Positions 1 to 4,511 of a DNA stretch of 5,252 bases are shown here, in pieces. The translations under genes and the position numbers were made by a program. The notes beneath the pieces were generated by a model. That model had not been told where the DNA came from. It was given only the letters and a program-made list of their open reading frames with translations, and did no database searches. The stretch comes from Actinomycetota bacterium (lineage in GTDB: Bacteria > Actinomycetota > Actinomycetes > S36-B12 > UBA5976), in assembly GCA_009704345.1 (NCBI GenBank), contig WLEH01000093.1:1-5252 (forward strand), read 5' to 3'. Within the stretch, counting starts at the first letter, position 1, and every line of letters begins with the position of its first letter.

Positions 1-381
1 ATGTTAAGAGGTGATTATGATTATGTGGATCGTGTGCCGAAGTCATTGGGGGTTGAGACGACGGGAGGATATATGGACGTATTGATACCGCAGGGTGTTC
101 GAATACCTGCGGAGGGTACAGGAACATTCACTACATTTCAGGATAATCAGAAGATGATAATGGTACAGGTGTATGAGGGTGAGGAGGAGAAGACTGAGAA
201 TTGTGATTTTATGGGGGTGATATATATAGTAGGAATACCGGAGATGCCGGCGAAAGTTCCGCGTGTTCGTGTGAAGTTTTCGGTGGATGTGCGTGGGGTT
301 CTCTCGGTGGTTGCGACAGAAGAAAGCACTGGTGACAAGAGGGAGTTAACGGTCTATAGGACAACGTGTTATTCTGGATAG
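1..381 (+). CDS. Hsp70-type substrate-binding domain, no lid (possibly 5'-partial)
   Basis: This frame encodes the peptide-binding beta-sandwich (SBD-beta) of an Hsp70 chaperone. Seen directly: SLGVETTGGYM (residues 15-25), FTTFQDNQ (43-50), VQVYEGE (55-61), GIPEMP (78-83) and VDVRGVLSVVATEESTG (95-111) fall in the order and spacing of Hsp70 proteins, and the wording is closer to eukaryotic cytosolic Hsp70 than to DnaK. The frame stops about ten residues after the last strand, so the helical lid and C-terminal tail are missing. Residues 1-5 (MLRGD) resemble the end of the Hsp70 nucleotide-binding domain (ILSGD), so the methionine at base 1 may be internal and the gene may continue to the left. 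The conserved leucine-rich interdomain linker is shortened and lacks its run of leucines. Without that linker and lid, normal ATP-coupled folding is doubtful; a peptide-binding or decaying remnant is possible. The domain call is firm, the true start is not. Confidence 0.88.
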   Translation: MLRGDYDYVDRVPKSLGVETTGGYMDVLIPQGVRIPAEGTGTFTTFQDNQKMIMVQVYEGEEEKTENCDFMGVIYIVGIPEMPAKVPRVRVKFSVDVRGVLSVVATEESTGDKRELTVYRTTCYSG

Positions 382-408
382 AGTGGACCGCGGTGTAATA
401 AATTAAAA
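381..408 (+). promoter_or_regulatory. Putative promoter of gene 2 (CGGTGTAATAA motif)
   Basis: CGGTGTAATAA lies at 391-401, directly after the stop of the Hsp70 fragment, and recurs at 838-848 and, with one extra T, at 2073-2084, each time just upstream of a gene. It is followed by TTAAAATGG at 403-411. ACCGCGGT (387-394) is a perfect 8-base palindrome. GAGTGGACC (381-389) also occurs upstream of the minus-strand gene that starts at 4330. Promoter function is inferred from recurrence and position only. Confidence 0.5.
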
Positions 409-426
409 TGGTGTGTGGAGAGAGAA

Positions 427-780
427 ATGGACGAGATACGGAAGAATTTGCCGGAGAGATTCAGTCCGGATTATCAGGCTGGGTTGGAGAGAGTAAAGGC
501 GCGTATAGTGAATAAGATGTGGCGTGGGGGTGACATTGGGGATGTATTGCGTGAGTATGCGTATGTGGCGGAGATGGATGAGGTGGTTACTGGTGATTAT
601 GTGAGGTATGTGTCTTTTGATGGTGGTGAATTGAAGCGGGGAGGATTGGTGGTGGGTTTGGACTATGATCTGAGTAATCTGAAGCTGAGATCGGGTTATC
701 GCCTCTGGACTATAAGATATGATACCCATATCATATTTAGAAGAAGATCCGTGGATGAAATGATTGCTCTTGGTCTATAG
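427..780 (+). CDS. Unknown protein, 117 aa, probable small beta-rich C-terminal domain
   Basis: I do not recognise a named family. The N-terminal part (residues 1-50) is charged and probably helical. It contains KMWRGGDIGDVL at 30-41, oddly similar to KMRGGDIL near the start of the next gene. The second half (about 55-108) is probably a small beta domain: GDYVRYVSFDGGELKRGGLV, then a spacer, then YRLWTIRYDTHIIFRRR (91-107). This pattern (ligand-independent RY, GG, W, basic/IF ending) reminds me of short uncharacterised proteins of large DNA viruses, but I cannot verify that. The start chosen is the first in-frame ATG (427), since no in-frame ATG exists between it and the upstream stop at 379. 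A better-placed ATG at 408 is out of frame by one base. The coding strand is very G-rich: bases 541-600 hold 24 G and 4 C. The stop codon is part of the first CTATAG of the tandem repeat that follows. Confidence 0.72.
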   Translation: MDEIRKNLPERFSPDYQAGLERVKARIVNKMWRGGDIGDVLREYAYVAEMDEVVTGDYVRYVSFDGGELKRGGLVVGLDYDLSNLKLRSGYRLWTIRYDTHIIFRRRSVDEMIALGL

Positions 781-834
781 CGCAGCATGTTATGCTATAG
801 AGCAGCATGTTATGCTATAGAACAGCATGTTATG
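775..834 (+). repeat. Three tandem 20-bp hairpin-forming repeats
   Basis: Three exact-length units begin at 775, 795 and 815. Each is CTATAG, two variable bases (CG, AG, AA), then CAGCATGTTATG. Each copy holds the palindrome AGCAT-GTT-ATGCT (784-796, 804-816, 824-836), and CTATAG is itself a palindrome, so neighbouring copies can also pair with each other (ATGCT 792-796 with AGCAT 804-808). The first copy includes the stop codon of gene 2 (778-780). The position, straight after a stop and before the next promoter motif, suggests a 3'-end or processing signal; that function is inferred. Confidence 0.9.
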
Positions 835-837
835 CTA

Positions 838-866
838 CGGTGTAATAATATGATATAGTATAAATG
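838..866 (+). promoter_or_regulatory. Putative promoter of the 864 gene (CGGTGTAATAA ... TATAAATG)
   Basis: CGGTGTAATAA at 838-848 is an exact 11-base copy of the motif at 391-401. Fifteen bases later the start codon sits in TATAAATGG (859-867). The TAAATG form recalls the late-promoter initiator of poxviruses, where transcription starts within the TAAA next to the ATG. Use by this organism is inferred. Confidence 0.5.
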
Positions 867-1601
867 GTCAAGACTAGAAGGAGAACTCGTCGTCAGAAGA
901 TGAGGGGTGGTGATATATTATCAGATTTTATGGCGGGGGTTAGTTTCTATGGGAATGCTATCCTGGATCGTATCTATAGCACCGAGCTGTCGGATGTGGT
1001 GAGGATAGCGAACAGTATGGTGTATATGGCGGGGATAACAGCGATTACCTATGGAGCATATGTGGGAACGAAGAAGATATTGTCGTGGTTTAAGAAGGTG
1101 GACAAGTATTTGCAGCGTGTATTATTTGATATGAATTCGTTGATGAAGATGATAGCGACATTATCTATAGACAAGTTCACGAATGTGGAGGTAGTGAATG
1201 ATATTTTGGCGAAGTTTGATGGTATCGACGCTTCGTTGAAATATGTGGTAAAGAATTATGATAAGATCCAGAATGATTTCAATAAGGAGAAGGTGGCTGA
1301 TAATCTGATAAATATCAACCTTATAAGTCATTCAGAGATATTGAGAATCAGTAAGAATGTGGATGAGTTGAACGAGTTTTTCAAGAATTTTAAGGATATT
1401 CTGATGGTACCGGGTATAGAGATGGGAGTAATTCGCGATAAATATCTGGAGGGTTTGAAACGGGCCACTCATATCTATAAACTGGTGAATATCATCCTAT
1501 TGAGTAATAGCCGTGTGCTAGATATTCTATCTAAGGCGGATAACATAGAATCAGCTGCTGCTATTAAACCAGAGACTAAGATGCCAGTCAAGAGGAAATA
1601 A
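864..1601 (+). CDS. Membrane-anchored helical protein with basic RGG leader, 245 aa
   Basis: No family is recognised. The chain begins with a strongly basic leader, MVKTRRRTRRQKMRGG (1-16), followed by a short linker and one likely transmembrane helix at about 44-68 (VVRIANSMVYMAGITAITYGAYVG). The remaining 170 residues are rich in Leu/Ile/Lys/Asp/Asn and look all-helical, with heptad-like stretches around 78-200, and the protein ends in a basic tail (KMPVKRK). Arg/Lys-rich leaders ending in GG are common in virion proteins of large DNA viruses, from family knowledge. Cleavage after GG by a viral SUMO-like protease, as in African swine fever virus, is a possibility, not shown here. The 504-residue protein two genes downstream has the same leader design, which suggests shared targeting. 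The start at 864 is the ATG in TATAAATGG, and the basic leader would be lost with any later start. Confidence 0.78.
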   Translation: MVKTRRRTRRQKMRGGDILSDFMAGVSFYGNAILDRIYSTELSDVVRIANSMVYMAGITAITYGAYVGTKKILSWFKKVDKYLQRVLFDMNSLMKMIATLSIDKFTNVEVVNDILAKFDGIDASLKYVVKNYDKIQNDFNKEKVADNLININLISHSEILRISKNVDELNEFFKNFKDILMVPGIEMGVIRDKYLEGLKRATHIYKLVNIILLSNSRVLDILSKADNIESAAAIKPETKMPVKRK

Positions 1602-1623
1602 ATGGCGGTAATATGTGTGACAG

Positions 1624-1669
1624 GATATCACATCTAACCAGATATCACATCTAACCAGATATCACATCT
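1624..1669 (+). repeat. Tandem 17-bp repeat, 2.7 copies
   Basis: GATATCACATCTAACCA occurs at 1624-1640 and 1641-1657 without change, followed by the first 12 bases again at 1658-1669. It lies between the stop at 1601 and the next ATG at 1694. GATATC is a palindrome, and the last copy forms the left arm of a hairpin described separately. The sequence differs from the 775-834 repeat, but the placement after a stop and the copy number are alike. CGGTAATA at 1606-1613, just before the array, looks like the recurring upstream motif with two bases missing. Confidence 0.9.
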
Positions 1670-1677
1670 GATATCTG
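1656..1677 (+). terminator. Hairpin, 8-bp stem, between genes 3 and 4
   Basis: CAGATATC (1656-1663) and GATATCTG (1670-1677) are perfect reverse complements around a six-base loop, ACATCT. It lies 55 bases after the stop of the 864 gene and 17 bases before the next start codon. A role in transcript 3'-end formation is inferred by analogy with hairpin polyadenylation signals of giant viruses; it could equally lie in the leader of the next gene. Confidence 0.45.
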
Positions 1678-1693
1678 ATTATATAGTAAGAAG

Positions 1694-2089
1694 ATGAGTA
1701 AATTTCTAGATTATCTGGATAAGATAGAGGGATTGCCTCTGTCTTATTTCAGTAGCAGGGCGAATATTTCTAGAATAAAAGAGGCGGTGAAGTATGTGAC
1801 AGGGAAAATCACGGATGTGAGTAGATACTATTCTACTCTGAAGGGTGATTTTTTTACCCAAGATGCGAATGTAATAAAAACGTATGAGTTATTACTACTA
1901 TTGATAGAGCATCTGGAGAGATTCGATCAGATTTTGAATGAATTGAGGGTGAAGACGGTACCTATGTATATGTTTAGTATTCGTCAGTATGCGAGGGCGA
2001 TTGCGTCTAATTATAGAGAGTTCATGTATCTTCATGATATGAATATGAGTAGACTAAGGAGTCGTCACATAGCGGTGTTAATAAAATAG
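1694..2089 (+). CDS. Unknown small helical protein, 131 aa
   Basis: No family is recognised and no signal peptide or membrane segment is convincing. The protein is predicted by eye to be almost entirely helical, with an amphipathic Leu-rich stretch, YELLLLLIEHLERFDQILNELR (64-85), that could form a coiled coil or helical bundle. The second half is rich in Tyr, Met and Arg (MYMFSIRQYARAIASNYREFMYLHDMNMSRLRSR, split at about residue 108) and is basic. It lies between two basic-leader proteins in the same direction, 13 bases ahead of the 504-residue gene, so it probably belongs to the same functional set. It lacks the RGG leader itself. The start is the first ATG after the upstream repeat, preceded by TATATAGTAAGAAG. 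Its last codons overlap the putative promoter motif of the next gene. Confidence 0.68.
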   Translation: MSKFLDYLDKIEGLPLSYFSSRANISRIKEAVKYVTGKITDVSRYYSTLKGDFFTQDANVIKTYELLLLLIEHLERFDQILNELRVKTVPMYMFSIRQYARAIASNYREFMYLHDMNMSRLRSRHIAVLIK

Positions 2090-2105
2090 GATAATATTAT
2101 AAATG
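2073..2105 (+). promoter_or_regulatory. Putative promoter of the 2103 gene, inside the end of the previous gene
   Basis: CGGTGTTAATAA at 2073-2084 differs from the motif at 391-401 and 838-848 only by one inserted T, although it lies within the last codons of the preceding gene (stop 2087-2089). TATAAATG at 2098-2105 contains the start codon, as at 859-866. The conservation inside a coding end argues for selection on the DNA motif, but the function is inferred. Confidence 0.48.
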
Positions 2106-3617
2106 AAGAGTAATAGAGTGAGAACACGGAAGAGGCGGGTCATAAGAGGGGGATATGGATTCGGTATGGCTATAAAAACTCTGGCAGATAGTACGGTGAA
2201 TACGGTGGGCAAATTCGTGGGTACAGTCAAACCGTATGCTAGCACTATCGGTAAAATAACCGGTGTCGTTCATGCCGCTGCTAATGTATATAATTCGGGG
2301 GCTTTCAGTGCTATCCGAGGTAATTTACCGACACTGCCCGAGTTTTTTATGAAAGTGCTGACAGGTACACAGATAATTAATAATCCTATTAATACCCTAT
2401 CTATTATTGCACCAACCGGTCTGCTTATTGCAAATTCATTGGCTATGGCAACAGGAAATAATAATGTAGTGGATGCTTTCTTGAATCTTTATGGATGGAT
2501 TATAGATAAAATGACAATTAAGATCGCAGATCTCATAGATTCTATTATAGAAGAGTTGGGAATGATGATGAATGGCAAGATCATGCAATCTAAGAACGTT
2601 AAGGCTAATATAGAGAAGGTAGAGAAATATATAGATGAAATTATAACTAAGGAGAAGGATTTAGATCCCCGCATACCGATTCATCCAGTCTCTACTACAC
2701 TACAGGGAATCAAAGATAGTATTAATAAGATTAAGTCTAATATGGATACATTTGATACATATTTGGAGTTAAATGATATTACCCGTAAATTAATAGGTGA
2801 GAGTTTGTATATTTGTATTTCTATAAAGAATAATGTGGAGGATTTCGAGAAAGTCACCCGTAAATTTTTCGAGGATTCAGATAAGTATATTTCATATCTG
2901 AATAAATATGCTGATGAAGATGAGGTGTCTAGGAGGTCTAGAATGACTACGGAGGCTGAAATATATGAGGACATAGATCTAGTTAAATTGGCGGAGATTA
3001 TCGATAAGATAAATGAGATGTTGGCGTCGAATGAGTATATGATTTCTACTCTTACTGGGCAAAAAACCCAGATCAATTCACTGTCTTACACTATTAATAC
3101 TAATAGTATCACACGTCTGAAGGATAATATTGATAAAAATATAGAGGAATTGCGGGGAAGAAACCGTGATCTACTGAAGCTATTCAAAAAGATAAAGAAA
3201 TTTGAAATAGATCGAGATTCACTACAATCTCTGGGAATCTCTCTCAAATCCAATGGCTCTACCAGAAGATTAAGTGACTCTACCTCTATGTCCAGTGACT
3301 CTACCTCTATGTCCAGTGACTCTACCTCTATGTCCAGCGACTCTACCTCTATGTCCAGCATAGGTCTATTAGATCTAAATGATTCAGGCAAGAATGCTGA
3401 GAACAAGAGTATGGGACGCAAGAGTGCTGAGCACAAGAGCACAGTTAGCAATAGAGTAAAAACTCGTCGTGTGACAATTAAGTCTCCTAAGTCGTCTAAG
3501 TCGTCTAAGTCGTCTAAGTCTCCTAAGTTGCCAAGATATTCAATAGAGTCTCCTGGTCTAAATATCGAAGAGATCCTCGCAAAATATAATGTAAAATCGC
3601 GTAGAAATAGCAAGTAA
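2103..3617 (+). CDS. Large basic-leader protein with helical body and Ser/SPK repeat tail, 504 aa
   Basis: No named family is recognised. The leader RVRTRKRRVIRGG (5-17) matches the design of the 864 gene. Residues 18-65 are Gly/Ala/Val-rich. A hydrophobic stretch at about 98-117 (TLSIIAPTGLLIANSLAMAT) may be a membrane segment. Residues 125-375 form a long charged helical region with likely coiled-coil parts (160-210, 290-370). From 381 the chain is low-complexity: four copies of SDSTSMS (391-418), an acidic/polar linker, a basic patch RVKTRRVTIK (451-460), and five S-[SP]-K triplets (461-475). SPK-type repeats are known from histone H1 tails and bind AT-rich DNA; a DNA- or membrane-linked virion scaffold is therefore possible, but this is inference. 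The serines are obvious phosphorylation candidates. The start is the ATG in TATAAATG, and a later start would lose the leader. Confidence 0.8.
   Translation: MKSNRVRTRKRRVIRGGYGFGMAIKTLADSTVNTVGKFVGTVKPYASTIGKITGVVHAAANVYNSGAFSAIRGNLPTLPEFFMKVLTGTQIINNPINTLSIIAPTGLLIANSLAMATGNNNVVDAFLNLYGWIIDKMTIKIADLIDSIIEELGMMMNGKIMQSKNVKANIEKVEKYIDEIITKEKDLDPRIPIHPVSTTLQGIKDSINKIKSNMDTFDTYLELNDITRKLIGESLYICISIKNNVEDFEKVTRKFFEDSDKYISYLNKYADEDEVSRRSRMTTEAEIYEDIDLVKLAEIIDKINEMLASNEYMISTLTGQKTQINSLSYTINTNSITRLKDNIDKNIEELRGRNRDLLKLFKKIKKFEIDRDSLQSLGISLKSNGSTRRLSDSTSMSSDSTSMSSDSTSMSSDSTSMSSIGLLDLNDSGKNAENKSMGRKSAEHKSTVSNRVKTRRVTIKSPKSSKSSKSSKSPKLPRYSIESPGLNIEEILAKYNVKSRRNSK
3273..3356 (+). repeat. In-frame 21-bp minisatellite, four copies, coding for SDSTSMS
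   Basis: Units start at 3273, 3294, 3315 and 3336. Each reads AGTGACTCTACCTCTATGTC plus C; only the fourth differs, with AGC for AGT. Near-identity at synonymous positions shows recent duplication, so copy number probably varies between strains. The length is a multiple of three, so changes in copy number keep the frame of the 504-residue protein. Confidence 0.93.
3483..3527 (+). repeat. In-frame 9-bp repeat coding for S-S/P-K triplets
   Basis: Five 9-base units: TCTCCTAAG at 3483 and 3519 flank three identical TCGTCTAAG units at 3492, 3501 and 3510. They encode SPK-SSK-SSK-SSK-SPK in the basic tail of the 504-residue protein. The three identical central units point to recent slippage duplication. 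Confidence 0.9.
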
Positions 3618-3625
3618 ATATGATA

Positions 3626-3659
3626 TTTTTCTATAGATTATGTATATTCTATAGAGAAG
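3626..3659. terminator. Hairpin between convergent genes
   Basis: TCTATAGA occurs at 3630-3637 and 3648-3655. Being self-complementary, the two copies pair as a stem with a ten-base AT-rich loop. The run of T before the first and GAAG after the second extend the stem by four further pairs, two of them G-T. It lies nine bases after the stop of the 504-residue gene and just beyond the end of the minus-strand gene, so it could serve as a transcription end signal for either strand. The function is inferred. Confidence 0.5.
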
Positions 3660-3691
3660 TGTGTGAGAGTGTGCGAGGGTATAGACCTAAT

Positions 3692-4330
3692 TTAGACGCG
3701 GAGTTTGAGTCCCTTTCCGAAGAACTTGGTGACCTTGGTGTGGAGGCTCTCGAAGCTCTCGTAGCAGACATAGTCTGGGGCCGCGAGCTTGTAAGAGGAG
3801 ATTCCGGCTTTGAAGACCTCGGTCTCTGCCGGTGGCTTGTCGCGGGTCATGCTCTCGACGAGGACACCCGATGGGCAGAGGGTGAGTCGGTTTCCGGCGC
3901 GGATATTGAGGTAGTCCGCGAGGTCCTTGCTGGACGTGACGATGATCAGCTTCTTGCTGGCAAAGTCCTCCGCGAGCTTCTGGATGATCTCCTTCGCTCG
4001 GCCGAAAGTGAGTGCCATATAGGTGCTGAGCTCTCCGCGAGCCTTAAAACCCTCGATGTGGTTGCGCTCCTCGTCATTTCGGTAGCTACCGATGGTGAGG
4101 GCATCACAGTCGATGAGGAGGAAATCCTTTCCGTGAAGGTTCTTCACGATCTGGGTCTTTCCGGTTCCAGCCGGCATCAGAATGCCATAAAGATGCGTAA
4201 ATCGCCAAAATGCTGATTCAAGATTGCCGTTTGTCATTTTTGATAGTACAGATTTATTTCCTGTTAGTGACTTAACATCTGAGACCAAGCTTATGCCCTG
4301 GACCACAAGCTGTACTGTTACTATTTCCAT
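3692..4330 (-). CDS. P-loop NTPase- or kinase-like protein, 212 aa
   Basis: Seen directly: a Walker A loop, MPAGTGKT at 52-59, preceded by the hydrophobic strand LYGIL. Its first position is Met instead of the usual Gly/Ala. FLLIDCDAL (70-78) is the best candidate for the second strand with acidic residues (Walker B-like or kinase-type). KLIIVTSSKDLADYL (127-141) looks like a later core strand and helix. Together these suggest a small single-domain nucleotide-binding protein, but I cannot name the family or substrate. Codon composition changes sharply: plus-strand bases 3841-3900 hold 41 G/C of 60, whereas 4201-4260, coding for residues 24-43, hold about 20 of 60. The change falls near 4180, just ahead of the P-loop. 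An alternative start is Met32 (4235-4237). The ATG at 4330 is preferred because it sits in TATAAATGG, as for two plus-strand genes. The long plus-strand frame opposite (3620-4216) is a compositional shadow. Confidence 0.82.
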   Translation of the reverse strand: MEIVTVQLVVQGISLVSDVKSLTGNKSVLSKMTNGNLESAFWRFTHLYGILMPAGTGKTQIVKNLHGKDFLLIDCDALTIGSYRNDEERNHIEGFKARGELSTYMALTFGRAKEIIQKLAEDFASKKLIIVTSSKDLADYLNIRAGNRLTLCPSGVLVESMTRDKPPAETEVFKAGISSYKLAAPDYVCYESFESLHTKVTKFFGKGLKLRV

Positions 4331-4365
4331 TTATATCTACCCGCCTTATTATCTTGGGTCCACTC
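4328..4365 (-). promoter_or_regulatory. Putative promoter of the minus-strand NTPase gene
   Basis: Reading the minus strand: GAGTGGACC (4365-4357), six bases, AATAA, then GATATAAATGG containing the start codon. The gap ahead of gene 2 has GAGTGGACC, seven bases, AATAA and TTAAAATGG. The shared 9-mer, spacing and start context suggest a common promoter architecture. This comes from two copies only, so it is tentative. Confidence 0.42.
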
Positions 4366-4375
4366 AATATAGTAA

Positions 4376-4426
4376 GTATACTTTTTTCGTATACTTTTTT
4401 CGTGTAATTTTTTCGTGTAATTTTTC
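4376..4426. repeat. Four tandem 13-bp T-rich repeats in the divergent intergenic region
   Basis: GTATACTTTTTTC occurs at 4376-4388 and 4389-4401. GTGTAATTTTTTC follows at 4402-4414, and the same lacking one T at 4415-4426. The array sits between two genes transcribed away from each other (starts at 4330 and 4512). It is A-rich on the minus strand and may act as an AT-rich upstream element or a poorly nucleosome- or protein-bound spacer; this is inferred. The 181-base gap otherwise contains only the two promoter regions. Confidence 0.85.
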
Positions 4427-4447
4427 GGGTGTCATCGGAAATTATCT

Positions 4448-4478
4448 AAAATTGAACTGGCTTATTTATCTATAAAAA
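4448..4478 (+). promoter_or_regulatory. Early-type promoter: AAAATTGA plus TATA-like box
   Basis: AAAATTGA at 4448-4455 is an exact match to the early promoter octamer described for mimivirus and its relatives. It ends 56 bases before the ATG at 4512, inside the distance range known there. TATAAAAA follows at 4471-4478, 33 bases before the start codon. The octamer match is observed; early expression is inference from the known element. Confidence 0.6.
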
Positions 4479-4511
4479 CTGAGTGTTTCATTAATCCCAC
4501 CTCCAGTAATA

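Noticed and set aside
403..729. Minus-strand frame of 108 codons
   Set aside because: It is antisense to gene 2; His/Ile/Thr-rich low-complexity composition follows from the G-rich opposite strand.
775..834. Possible CRISPR array
   Set aside because: There are no unique spacers; the units are directly contiguous 20-base tandem copies.
1602..1637. Eleven-codon frame starting in TAAATGG
   Set aside because: It is too short and runs into the tandem repeat; the ATG is probably incidental, though the start context resembles that of real genes here.
1694..2089. Homology of the 131-residue protein to the C-terminal part of the 864 gene product
   Set aside because: An alignment by eye around the IRxKY/IRQYA regions shows only scattered hydrophobic matches, as expected for two helical proteins; a profile comparison would be needed.
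3086..3613. Minus-strand frame of 175 codons with Asp-Leu repeats
   Set aside because: The repeats are the reverse reading of the Ser/Lys repeats in the 504-residue protein; no promoter or domain supports it.
3620..4216. Long plus-strand frame of 198 codons
   Set aside because: It is opposite the P-loop gene; its Glu/Leu/Val/Asp-rich composition is typical of the antisense of a GC-rich gene, and it has no recognisable motif.
4224..4475. Plus-strand frame of 83 codons
   Set aside because: It runs through the start of the minus-strand gene and the T-rich tandem repeats; the translation is dominated by repeat-derived Tyr/Phe.
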